A stretch of 64,000 bases of DNA from NCBI RefSeq assembly GCF_016464705.1, contig NZ_JAEHOB010000003.1, positions 124,001-188,000 of the forward strand, written 5' to 3'. This document shows positions 9,141-16,523 of the stretch, one piece after another (positions within the stretch are counted from its first letter, which is position 1; each line of letters starts with the position of its first letter). The notes under the pieces were generated by a model. The model searched no databases. It was not told where the DNA came from and worked only from the letters and a program-made list of their open reading frames with translations. This DNA is from Qaidamihabitans albus (GTDB lineage Bacteria > Actinomycetota > Actinomycetes > Mycobacteriales > Pseudonocardiaceae). Position numbers and translations under genes: made by a program.

Positions 9141-9922
9141 GTGCGCCTGTCCTGTGCCAGCCGCCGCAGCAGGTCACGGCTGGCGGCCGCGATCGCGGGC
9201 GGCACGCCCAGCTCGTCGAGCATCTCCGTGACCGCGCTCATCTCGGCCGCCCGCCGGACGGCGTGCTTGTGGGTTCCGTCGACGAGCCGGTCCACCGTCG
9301 ACTCGCCGGCCTGGACGAGCTCGGTGACGATGTTGTTCCGGAGCCATTCCTCGCATCCCGCCGCACGGCCTGCCTCCAGCGCTTCCACCACCGCGGCGGC
9401 CAGCCCCTTGAAGAAGACGCTGCGCAACAGCTTGCGGCTCGCGGCGAGCCCGGCCGGGCCGTCGAGTACCTCGACCGGTGCGCCGAGCGGCGTGAGGATG
9501 GCGGCGACCCGGTGCGCGTCGGGCCCGCTGGCGAGCATCGGCACGCTCAGGCCGCGGCCGGGGACCGGGGCCATGATGGCGATGTCGGTGCACGACCTGC
9601 CGTGTTCCCGCGCGAGGCGGTCGAGCGCCTCCTTGGTGCCGGGCGAGGCGGTGTTCAGATCCGCCCACAGCGCGCCGCCGTCCAGGGCGCCGATCCCGGC
9701 GCCGAGTGCGCCGGCCGCCGCGGCCGAACTGTTCACGCTGAGCACGAGATCGGCTCCGCCGGCCGCGTCCGCCTCGTCCACCGCCCGTACGATCCCGTCG
9801 CCGCCGGGCACCGCCGGGTCGTAGCCGCGTACCAGCGCGCCGGCCGCGACGAGGTCCTGGGCGATCGCGCCGCCCGCCTCGCCGAGGCCGAGCACCGCGA
9901 TGGTGGGTCGTCCGGTGGGCAT
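9137..9922 (-). CDS. NAD(P)-dependent dehydrogenase of the 3-hydroxyisobutyrate/6-phosphogluconate superfamily with DUF1932 domain
   Basis: A 261-residue protein. The N-terminal Rossmann fold is shown by IAVLGLGEAGGAIAQDL near residue 8; the C-terminal half (about 190-255) matches the all-helical DUF1932 type, with the active-site-like SRKLLRSVFFKGLAA near 165. Family members reduce or oxidise small beta-hydroxy acids; the substrate cannot be read from the sequence. It is divergent from the GntR regulator with an 87-bp shared region that holds an ATTG-N4-CAAT site, so it probably belongs to the same regulon as the operon at 10781-15700. Its stop overlaps the histidine-kinase stop in the convergent orientation. 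Confidence 0.85.
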   Translation of the reverse strand: MPTGRPTIAVLGLGEAGGAIAQDLVAAGALVRGYDPAVPGGDGIVRAVDEADAAGGADLVLSVNSSAAAAGALGAGIGALDGGALWADLNTASPGTKEALDRLAREHGRSCTDIAIMAPVPGRGLSVPMLASGPDAHRVAAILTPLGAPVEVLDGPAGLAASRKLLRSVFFKGLAAAVVEALEAGRAAGCEEWLRNNIVTELVQAGESTVDRLVDGTHKHAVRRAAEMSAVTEMLDELGVPPAIAAASRDLLRRLAQDRRT

Positions 9923-9977
9923 CCGTCACTCCTCTCACAGCCGGGCCCGGCAGCGGAACGCTACACTAGCTGACAAA

Positions 9978-9989
9978 ATTGGCGACAAT
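9978..9989. promoter_or_regulatory. Candidate GntR operator, divergent region
   Basis: The sequence ATTGGCGACAAT shares both half-sites (ATTG/CAAT) and spacing with the perfect operator at 10734-10749. It is nested inside CTGACA (9970-9975) and TGTCAG (9995-10000). It lies between the DUF1932 dehydrogenase and the GntR gene and could control both. Confidence 0.45.
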
Positions 9990-10009
9990 ATTCGTGTCAG
10001 GCTAGGGGT

Positions 10010-10693
10010 GTGGCGGTGACTGAAGGCGACGCGGCGCGTCCGGCCGGGGGCCGGACGGTGGCGGAGGCCATCCGGGACGCGATCGTGCACGGGGAGTTCG
10101 TGCCCAATCAGCGGCTGGTCGAGGCGGACCTGTCGGCGCAGTTCGCGGCGAGCCGGGCGAGCGTGCGTTCCGCGCTGCTCGAACTCACCAACGAGGGCCT
10201 TGTCGAGCGGGTGCAGAACCGGGGCGCGCGGGTACGGGCGGTCTCCCTGGCCGAGGCGGTGGAGATCAGCGAGGTGCGGATGGTGCTGGAGGGTCTCTGT
10301 GCCGCGAAGGCGGCAGAGCGGATCACCGCCGAGGAGATCGGCGAGTTCACCACGATCGGTACCGACATGCGCGCGGCCGTCGCGAGCGGGGATCTTCTCG
10401 GCTACTCCCGGCTCAACCAGACCCTGCACCGCAGGCTGCGCGAGATCAGTGGCCAGCACACCGCGTCGCGGGTACTCGAACGGCTGCGTGCGCAGAACGT
10501 GCGCCACCAGTTCAAGCTCGCCATGCATCCCGGCCGTCCGTCGGTGTCCCTGCCCGAACACCTGGCGATCATCGACGCCGTCTGCGCGCACGATCCGGAC
10601 GCCGCCGAGCGCGCGGCGCGCGCGCATCTGCGCAGCGTGATCGATGCTCTGCGCGAGGTCCACGAGGCCGGACCGCCGGTGCGCGGCCTCTAG
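10010..10693 (+). CDS. GntR-family transcriptional regulator, FCD subfamily
   Basis: A 227-residue regulator. The N-terminal winged helix covers about residues 10-80, with AIRDAIVHGEFVPNQRLVEADLS and ASRASVRSALLELTNEGLVE. Residues about 85-215 form the helical FCD ligand-binding domain, including the metal-ligand-like D/H pattern around RLNQTLHRRL and HLAIIDAV. FCD regulators usually sense organic acids and repress adjacent catabolic genes until the substrate binds. It stands between the dehydrogenase and the importer/enzyme operon, and an ATTGTTAACAAT palindrome of the type bound by FCD regulators lies in front of that operon. The GTG start at 10010 is taken; GTG at 10016 is possible. Confidence 0.92.
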   Translation: MAVTEGDAARPAGGRTVAEAIRDAIVHGEFVPNQRLVEADLSAQFAASRASVRSALLELTNEGLVERVQNRGARVRAVSLAEAVEISEVRMVLEGLCAAKAAERITAEEIGEFTTIGTDMRAAVASGDLLGYSRLNQTLHRRLREISGQHTASRVLERLRAQNVRHQFKLAMHPGRPSVSLPEHLAIIDAVCAHDPDAAERAARAHLRSVIDALREVHEAGPPVRGL

Positions 10694-10717
10694 TTTCCCT
10701 GGCTCGACGCTCCTGTC

Positions 10718-10746
10718 TTGACGTGTGGCTACCAGATTGTTAACAA
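10718..10746 (+). promoter_or_regulatory. Putative promoter of the 10781-15700 operon
   Basis: A TTGACG -35-like box (10718-10723) is followed 17 bp later by TAACAA(T) (10741-10747). The second box lies inside the palindromic operator, so repressor binding would block polymerase. The promoter is inferred from consensus only. Confidence 0.4.
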
Positions 10747-10749
10747 TCT
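10734..10749. promoter_or_regulatory. Perfect 16-bp palindromic operator for the GntR/FCD regulator
   Basis: AGATTGTTAACAATCT is a perfect palindrome 32 bp upstream of the DUF6282 gene's TTG start. Its core ATTGT-N2-ACAAT is the shape reported for FCD-type GntR operators (VanR/FadR-like). It overlaps the presumed -10 region, which fits a repressor. The related site 9978-9989 lies in front of the regulator itself. Confidence 0.7.
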
Positions 10750-10780
10750 CGGTCAAGATTATGGCCGCAAAGGAGCGACA

Positions 10781-11734
10781 TTGACTGAGCATCCGCAGCC
10801 GTCGGCCCACGCCCGGGAGCTCGTCCGCGGCGCCTACGACGTGCACATCCACGTCGCGCCGGACGTGATGCGCCGCCGGATCGACGACGTGACACTGGCC
10901 GAACGCTTCGCCGACGTGGGGATGGCGGGATTCGTTCTCAAGTCGCACTACGTCCCGACGGCCGAGCGGGCGGAGGTGGTCCGGCGTGCCCGCACCGGCG
11001 CCACCGCCCTCGGTGCGATCACCCTCAACGCCGCCGTCGGCGGGATGAACCCGATCGCCGTCGAGATCGCGGGCCGTGGCGGCGCCAGGTTCGTCTGGCT
11101 GCCCACCGTGGACAGTGCCAACCAGCGGCAGTGCCAGGCCGCCGAGCCCGAGGGCGCGACCCCGCCGATGTGGGCCAAGCTGCAGGCGGAACTGCGTGCC
11201 GAGGGCATGGCGGCCGATCCGGTCGACGTGCTCGACGCCGACGGCGAGGTGCGTGAGGTCACCAGGCAGGTGCTCCGGCTGGTCGCCAAGCACGGCATGG
11301 TGCTGGCCACCGGTCACCTGCACTCCGACGAGATCGCGCGGGTCGTGGACGCGGCCGCCGAGGAGGGCGTCGAGCGGGTGGTGGTGACCCATCCGGAGTT
11401 CACCTCCCAGCGGGTCGAAGCCGAGCGGCAGCGGCGGCTCGCGGCGAGGGGCGCCCTGCTGGAGCGCTGCCTCACCACCCCCTACACCGGCAAGGTCTCC
11501 TGGGACGTCTGGCTCGGCAACATCCGGGAGGTCGGTCCCGAGCATTCCGTGATCTCCAGCGATCTCGGCCAGCCGTTCAACCCGCCCGTCGAGGACGGCC
11601 TCGCCATCGCCGCCGACCGGCTGCTGGCCGGCGGCTTCACCGACGACGAGGTGCGCCTGATGACGGTGCACAACAGCAGGTGGCTCGTCGGCGCCGAGCC
11701 GCTGGCAGGCGCGCCCGCGAGGGGAGTGGCATGA
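10781..11734 (+). CDS. DUF6282-type amidohydrolase-like protein
   Basis: A 317-residue protein. The N-terminal YDVHIHVAPD (near residue 20) is an amidohydrolase-type HxH metal motif. Later candidates for metal ligands are the Lys/His in LKSHYVP, His in ATGHLHSDE and VVTHPEF, and Asp in ISSDLGQ. The family has no assigned reaction that I know. The TTG start is chosen because AAAGGAG lies 5 nt before it; the longer frame from 10718 would translate through the operator. It is the first gene of a six-gene operon. Position and fold suggest a hydrolase opening a lactone or pyrone before the GalB and LigK steps, like LigI, but this is inference. Confidence 0.85.
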   Translation: MTEHPQPSAHARELVRGAYDVHIHVAPDVMRRRIDDVTLAERFADVGMAGFVLKSHYVPTAERAEVVRRARTGATALGAITLNAAVGGMNPIAVEIAGRGGARFVWLPTVDSANQRQCQAAEPEGATPPMWAKLQAELRAEGMAADPVDVLDADGEVREVTRQVLRLVAKHGMVLATGHLHSDEIARVVDAAAEEGVERVVVTHPEFTSQRVEAERQRRLAARGALLERCLTTPYTGKVSWDVWLGNIREVGPEHSVISSDLGQPFNPPVEDGLAIAADRLLAGGFTDDEVRLMTVHNSRWLVGAEPLAGAPARGVA

Positions 11735-12447
11735 GCAGGCGGAGGTTGCTGGTGGTCGGCGCGCACAGCGCCGACTTCGTCTGGCGGGCCGCCGGTGCCC
11801 TTGCCGCGCATACGGCGGCAGGCGGCGAGGGGCTGGTCGTCGCGCTGTCCTACGGCGAGCGCGGCGAGTCCGGCGAGCTGTGGAAACAGGAGGGGCAGAC
11901 CGAGGACAACGTCAAGCGCATCCGGCACGAGGAGGCCACGAAGGCCGCCGCGGCGGTCGGTGCGGGCTTCGAGGCGTTCGACCTCGGCGACTATCCACTC
12001 CGGATCGGCCAAGGGCCCGTCGACCGGCTCGCCGAGCTGATGCGGGACTTCGCGCCGCACGTGGTGCTCACCCACCCGGACAGGGACCCGTTCAACCCGG
12101 ATCATCCGGTGGCGCACGAGGCGGTCGCCAGTGCGCGGCTGCTCGCCTCCGGGGCGGGCGTGGCCAGCGGTTTCCGCACCGCGCCGCCCTCGGAGCTCCT
12201 CGTGTTCGAGCCGCACCAGCCGGAACTGTGCGGGTTCGTCCCCACCGTCTACGTCGACATCACGGCGGTGTTCGAACGGAAGGTCGAGGCCATGAACAAG
12301 ATGGCGGCTCAACAGTACCTGCGGGAGTACTACACGCAGCGGGCGGACCAGCGCGGCAATCACGCCCGCAAGGTCACCGGCGACTCCGGCATCCGGCAGG
12401 CCGAGGCGTTCCAGCGGCTGCTCCCGCACGTGGTCGGTGCATTGTGA
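11731..12447 (+). CDS. PIG-L family protein resembling 4-oxalomesaconate hydratase (GalB type)
   Basis: A 238-residue protein of the PIG-L/LmbE fold. Instead of the deacetylase motif AHPDDE it has AHSADFVWR (His12, Asp15), and it continues with SYGERGESGELWKQ, DLGDYPLR, HPDRDPFNPDHPVAHEA and FEPHQPELCGFVPTVYVDIT. These blocks closely resemble Pseudomonas putida GalB, which hydrates 4-oxalomesaconate to 4-carboxy-4-hydroxy-2-oxoadipate. That is stronger evidence than fold alone, but activity is untested. It overlaps the upstream gene by 4 nt (ATGA) and the downstream aldolase by 4 nt (GTGA), so the three enzymes are translationally coupled. Confidence 0.82.
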   Translation: MSRRRLLVVGAHSADFVWRAAGALAAHTAAGGEGLVVALSYGERGESGELWKQEGQTEDNVKRIRHEEATKAAAAVGAGFEAFDLGDYPLRIGQGPVDRLAELMRDFAPHVVLTHPDRDPFNPDHPVAHEAVASARLLASGAGVASGFRTAPPSELLVFEPHQPELCGFVPTVYVDITAVFERKVEAMNKMAAQQYLREYYTQRADQRGNHARKVTGDSGIRQAEAFQRLLPHVVGAL

Positions 12448-13073
12448 ACGCCGCGTACGAGGAGCTCGCCGCGGCCGGTGTCGCGACGGTGTACGAGGCG
12501 AGCGGCCGCCGTGGACTGCTCGACGTCGAGTGGCAGCCCCTCGTCCCCGGGCGCAGGGCGGCCGGACCCGCCCGGATCGCACTGTGCGGTCAGGGTGACA
12601 ACCGGGCGGTGCACGAGGCGATGACCCGGTTGCGGCCGGGTGAGGTGCTGGTGCTCACGATGCCCGAGCCGGAGCCGGTCGCCCTCCTCGGCGACCTGCT
12701 CGCCACGCAGGCGCTGGTCCGGGGCGCGGCCGGTGTCCTGGTCAACGCCTCCGTGCGCGACAGCGCCGAACTGGCCGCGATGGGCCTCGCCGTGTGGACC
12801 CGCTGGCGCCGTGTGCGCGGGGCGACCAAGAACGTCCGCGGCGAGCTGGACGTCCCGGTGGAGATCGGCGGCACCACCGTCGCGCCCGGCGACGTGCTCG
12901 TGCTCGACGACGACGGAGCCACCGCGGTCGGACGGTCCGATGTGGACCGGACGGTCGAGGCGGTACGGCAACGACTGACCAAGGAGGAGGGCCTGCGGGC
13001 CAGGTGGGAGGCGGGCGAGCTCAGCTACGACGCCTACGGAATGCGTGCCGAGGACGAGAAGGTGCCGCGATGA
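12444..13073 (+). CDS. RraA-fold aldolase resembling 4-carboxy-4-hydroxy-2-oxoadipate aldolase (LigK/GalC type)
   Basis: A 209-residue RraA/HMG-aldolase-fold protein. The class II pyruvate-aldolase features are visible: GDLLATQALVRGAAGVLV (phosphate/pyruvate loop) and NASVRDSAEL with the Arg-Asp pair near residue 107. The C-terminal KEEGLRARWEAGELSYDAYG is like the tail of LigK enzymes, whereas the short RNase-E inhibitor RraA lacks it. LigK-type enzymes cleave the product of GalB to pyruvate and oxaloacetate. Placement next to the GalB-like gene strongly supports this reading. The GTG start overlaps the upstream stop. Confidence 0.82.
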   Translation: MNAAYEELAAAGVATVYEASGRRGLLDVEWQPLVPGRRAAGPARIALCGQGDNRAVHEAMTRLRPGEVLVLTMPEPEPVALLGDLLATQALVRGAAGVLVNASVRDSAELAAMGLAVWTRWRRVRGATKNVRGELDVPVEIGGTTVAPGDVLVLDDDGATAVGRSDVDRTVEAVRQRLTKEEGLRARWEAGELSYDAYGMRAEDEKVPR

Positions 13074-13834
13074 CCGCACTGTTGCAGACCAAGGAACTGA
13101 CCAAGCAGTTCGCCAAGGACGACGTGGCGACCGTGGCCCTGCGGGATTTCACACTGAGCATCGAGGAGGGCAGCTTCGTCACCGTGCTCGGCCGCAGCGG
13201 TTGCGGCAAGTCGACGATGCTCAACCTGCTCGCCGGGCTGACCGAACCGAGCGCGGGCGAGGTGCGCTACCGCGACCGGCGACTCACCGGCCCGGACACC
13301 GAGATCGGCTACCTCACCCAGTCCGACACGCTGATGCCGTGGCGTGGCGTGCTGCGCAACGTCGAGATGCCACTGGAGATCCGCGGGGTTCCGGCGGCCG
13401 AACGGCGCGAGGTCGCGGCCGCGCTGGTGGAGCGCGTCGGGCTCGGCGGGTTCGGCGACCACTACCCGCGCGAGCTTTCCGGCGGCATGCGGCGCCGGGC
13501 CAGCCTTGCCCGGACACTCGCCGGGAACCCGTCGACGCTACTCATGGACGAGCCTTTCGGCGCGCTGGACGCGCAGCTGCGCAGGGAGCTGCAGGAGGAG
13601 TTGCTCGCTCTCGTCCAGGACGGCGGGCAGACCGTCGTCTTCGTCACGCACGACATCGAGGAGGCGATCCTGCTCGGTGACCGCGTCGTCGTGCTCGGCG
13701 GGCTTGGCCGCATCCTGCTGGACCACCCGATCGAGCTGCCCAGGCCGCGCTCGGCCGATGAGCTGCGCGTCGACCCGGTGTTCGTCGCACTGCACACCGA
13801 GTTGGCCCGGACACTGAAGGAGGCAGCGCGATGA
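13070..13834 (+). CDS. ABC transporter ATP-binding protein (nitrate/sulfonate/taurine importer type)
   Basis: A 254-residue cytoplasmic ATPase: Walker A GRSGCGKST near residue 42, Q-loop YLTQSDTLMPW, signature LSGGMRRR near 140, Walker B LLMDEPFGALD near 160 and switch His in VTHDIEE. The sequence type is SsuB/TauB/NrtD. It overlaps the aldolase by 4 nt and the permease by 4 nt (ATGA). It energises uptake with the next two genes; the substrate is probably the compound degraded by the three upstream enzymes (inference). Confidence 0.93.
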   Translation: MTALLQTKELTKQFAKDDVATVALRDFTLSIEEGSFVTVLGRSGCGKSTMLNLLAGLTEPSAGEVRYRDRRLTGPDTEIGYLTQSDTLMPWRGVLRNVEMPLEIRGVPAAERREVAAALVERVGLGGFGDHYPRELSGGMRRRASLARTLAGNPSTLLMDEPFGALDAQLRRELQEELLALVQDGGQTVVFVTHDIEEAILLGDRVVVLGGLGRILLDHPIELPRPRSADELRVDPVFVALHTELARTLKEAAR

Positions 13835-14679
13835 ATACCGCCGAAGGAGTCGTCGCCCCGGCCGGAACGGAATCCGGTCCCGTGCGGGTCGCCGTGCCCC
13901 GCACGTGGTGGCAGCGGCACGGGACCACGGCGACCGTGTGGTCGCTGCGGCTCACCCTGGTCGTCGCCGTGCTGGCGCTCTGGGAGGTCGCCGCCGACCG
14001 CTGGGTCGACATCACTTTCATCAGCAAACCGAGCGACATCGTCGAACGGCTGGCCGAATGGGCCGGTGACGGCACGCTCTGGCTGCACAGCTGGATCACC
14101 GTCCAGGAGATCGTCTACGGCTTCCTGCTCGGTGCCGCCGCCGGTGCGCTGGCCGGGTTCGTACTCGCCTCGCTGTCGCTGGTGTACCGGGTGCTCGATC
14201 CGTTCGTGATGGCGCTGTACTCGATACCGAAGGTGGCGCTCGCGCCGCTGTTCATCGTGTGGTTCGGCATCGGCATGCACATGAAGGTGCTGCTGGCGGC
14301 GGCGACCGTGTTCTTCCTGGTCTTCCTCAACACGGCGGCCGGTGTGCGTGACGTCGACCGAGGGCTCGTCGACGCGGTCCGGCTGATGGGCGGCAACCGC
14401 TGGCACGTCGCCCGCAAGGTTGTGGTTCCCGCGTCGATGACCGGCGTACTCACCGGGCTCAAGGTCGCGATCCCCTACGCGCTGATCGGCGCCGTGATCG
14501 GTGAGCTGGTCGCGTCCAACCGGGGCCTCGGGTACCTCATCAACGACGCCGCCGCGCAGTTCGACACGGCAGGCGTCTTCGCGACCCTGGTGGTGCTCAG
14601 CATCATCGCCGCCGCACTCAACCTTGTCGTCGGCCTGATCGACAAGCGAGTCAACCGATGGAAGCCGATCGATGACTGA
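13831..14679 (+). CDS. ABC transporter permease (SsuC/TauC type)
   Basis: A 282-residue membrane protein with a roughly 40-residue cytoplasmic N-terminus and about six membrane segments. The EAA coupling loop that contacts the ATPase is visible as VDAVRLMGGNRWHVARKVVVP near residues 182-202. It is one of three genes of the importer, overlapping both neighbours by a few nt. Confidence 0.93.
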   Translation: MNTAEGVVAPAGTESGPVRVAVPRTWWQRHGTTATVWSLRLTLVVAVLALWEVAADRWVDITFISKPSDIVERLAEWAGDGTLWLHSWITVQEIVYGFLLGAAAGALAGFVLASLSLVYRVLDPFVMALYSIPKVALAPLFIVWFGIGMHMKVLLAAATVFFLVFLNTAAGVRDVDRGLVDAVRLMGGNRWHVARKVVVPASMTGVLTGLKVAIPYALIGAVIGELVASNRGLGYLINDAAAQFDTAGVFATLVVLSIIAAALNLVVGLIDKRVNRWKPIDD

Positions 14680-15700
14680 CCACAGTGCTCACCGTGCCCA
14701 TTTCGGACGCCGGACGTTGCTGAAGACCTTCGCGGCGGCACCGCTGCTGCTCGCCGGCTGCGCCACCCGGTACTCCACGACCCCGGCCGGGGTGCTCAAC
14801 ATCGGCCAGATCAGCAACTCCGTGGCGTTCTTCCCGCTGTTCATCGCCGAGGAGCAGGGCTTCTTCACCGATGAGGGGATCACGATCGGCGACCGGCCCC
14901 GGCTCGGCACCGGCGCGAAGGTCGCCGCCGCGCTGAAGTCGGGAAGCGTGGATCTCGGTGCGGGTGTGCTCACGGACGCGTTCAACCTCGCCAAGATCGA
15001 CGACGGCACCCGGCTGGTGTCCAGCCTCGTCACCGAGTACTACGTGGACATCATCGTGTCCCCTTCGCTCGACGTACCCGGTCCGGATGCCAGCACCGAG
15101 GACAGGACCGCGGCGCTCGTCGGCAGGCGCATCGGCATCACCGGTCCAGGCAGTGGCACCGAGGCGCTGGTGAACTACCTGTTCTCGCAGATCGGTCACA
15201 ACGCGGCCGTGGACTCCACACTGGTCAACCTCGGCAGCGCCGCGACCTCCGCCATCGGCGCCCTGAAGTCCGACCGGGTGGACGCGCTGGCCTTCTTCCA
15301 GCCCATCGGGCAGCAGGCCGAGGCGTCCGGCACCGGGCGGATCTTCATCTCTCCCGCGCGGGGCGACGTGCCGAGCATGCGGGGCGCGCTGCACGGCGTG
15401 GTGATCAGCACGACGAAGCTGCTGGAACGGAAGAAGGAGGAGGTGGCGGGCTTCCAGCGGGCGATGGGGAGGGCGCTGGAAGTCGTCCACGGCGACGAGG
15501 GAGAGGCGCGGCGGCTGCTCGGGAAGTACCTGAGCAAGTCCGATCCCGCCGCGCTCGACGCGTTGCTGCCGATCCTGCGCGCGGAGGTTCCGCCCACACC
15601 GGCCGTCGCCCGGGACGCCTACGAGACGGCAACCCGGTTCAATCTCGAGAGTGGGCTGATCAAGAAGGCGCCGGACTACCGTTCGGTCATCCTCGGCTGA
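14672..15700 (+). CDS. NMT1/THI5-like ABC substrate-binding lipoprotein with Tat-type signal
   Basis: A 342-residue extracellular binding protein. The N-terminus has twin arginines (Arg13-Arg14 in FGRRTLLKTF) followed by a hydrophobic stretch and the lipobox LLAGC with Cys30, so it is probably a Tat-exported lipoprotein. The mature part begins with VLNIGQISNSVAFFPLFIAEEQGFF, as in aliphatic sulfonate/pyrimidine-precursor binding proteins, and contains GRRIGITGPGSGTE near 150. It supplies the ligand to the 13070-14679 transporter. Its end overlaps the convergent response-regulator gene by 14 nt. Confidence 0.92.
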   Translation: MTDHSAHRAHFGRRTLLKTFAAAPLLLAGCATRYSTTPAGVLNIGQISNSVAFFPLFIAEEQGFFTDEGITIGDRPRLGTGAKVAAALKSGSVDLGAGVLTDAFNLAKIDDGTRLVSSLVTEYYVDIIVSPSLDVPGPDASTEDRTAALVGRRIGITGPGSGTEALVNYLFSQIGHNAAVDSTLVNLGSAATSAIGALKSDRVDALAFFQPIGQQAEASGTGRIFISPARGDVPSMRGALHGVVISTTKLLERKKEEVAGFQRAMGRALEVVHGDEGEARRLLGKYLSKSDPAALDALLPILRAEVPPTPAVARDAYETATRFNLESGLIKKAPDYRSVILG

Positions 15701-16337
15701 CGTCCCCGCCACGGCGAGCGACCCAGGCGGCGGCTTGCGTACGGCGCTGCATGCCGAGCTTGCCGAGCAGCGACGTGACGTGGTTCTTCACGGTCTTCTC
15801 GGCGAGGAAGAGGCGTTCGGCGATCTCGCGATTGGACATTCCCTGCCCGATGAGGTCGAGCACGTCGCGCTCCCGCTCGCTGAGCCCGGCCAGCAGGTCG
15901 GGCTCAGCGGGGTGGCGCATCTTGTCCAGCAGGCGCGCGGTCGTCACCGGGTCGAGCAGCGAGCGGCCCGCGGCGACCTCGCGCACCGCGTTGACGACGT
16001 CCTGGCCACGAACCTGCTTCAGCAGATAGCCGGACGCGCCCGCCATGATCGCGCCGATCATGGCCTCCTCGTCGTCGAACGCGGTGAGGACGAGGCAGCG
16101 GGGTGGGTTGCGCCGCGACCGCAGCTCCCGGCACAGCGCCACGCCGTCGGTCTCGCTCTCGCCGAGCCGGACATCGACCACGGCCACGTCGGGTTCGAGG
16201 TGCAGGGCCACGGCGAGGGCCTCGTCGGCGCAGCTCGCCTCCGCGACCACCTCGATGTCGGGCTCGTCGCCGAGCACTTCACGCAGCCCCCTGCGCACCA
16301 CCTCGTGATCGTCGACGAGCAGCACCTCGATGGCCAT
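15687..16337 (-). CDS. NarL/DevR-family response regulator
   Basis: A 216-residue regulator. The receiver domain (1-120) has the acidic pair Asp9-Asp10, phospho-acceptor Asp55 in VAVVDVRLGE and Lys in GYLLKQV. The C-terminal LuxR-type helix-turn-helix is LSERERDVLDLIGQGMSNREIAERLFLAEKTVKNHV. Its resemblance to DevR/DosR-type regulators fits the NarL-type kinase at 7941-9140, which has no adjacent partner, so these may be a pair separated by the catabolic island (inference). An upstream AT-rich region is shared with the divergent Excalibur gene. Confidence 0.92.
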   Translation of the reverse strand: MAIEVLLVDDHEVVRRGLREVLGDEPDIEVVAEASCADEALAVALHLEPDVAVVDVRLGESETDGVALCRELRSRRNPPRCLVLTAFDDEEAMIGAIMAGASGYLLKQVRGQDVVNAVREVAAGRSLLDPVTTARLLDKMRHPAEPDLLAGLSERERDVLDLIGQGMSNREIAERLFLAEKTVKNHVTSLLGKLGMQRRTQAAAWVARRGGDVSRG

Positions 16338-16464
16338 ATCTCCAGGTTACGTGGCCGCGGGCGGGCACCAACTCACCCGGCTCTCTTTTCGTTGAACATT
16401 TCCGGTGATCAAATTCGTTTTTCTCGTAACGCGCGCCCGGGTGTATATCGATATGAGGAGACAT

Positions 16465-16479
16465 ATGCGCGCTGAATAG
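16465..16479 (+). other. Possible 4-codon leader ORF with its own Shine-Dalgarno and hairpin
   Basis: GAGGAG (16455-16460) is followed 4 nt later by ATG CGC GCT GAA TAG. The ORF overlaps a 6-bp stem CGCGCT/AGCGCG (16468-16473 and 16478-16483) with loop GAAT. ACATATG is repeated on both sides. It lies 59 nt before the Excalibur start. This may be chance. Confidence 0.25.
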
Positions 16480-16523
16480 CGCGGGACATATGCCAATTCC
16501 GCCTGCCTTGGGAAAGGTCTATC

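Noticed and set aside
10718-10780. TTG start at 10718 for the DUF6282 gene
   Set aside because: It would translate through the promoter and operator; the TTG at 10781 has AAAGGAG at the right distance.
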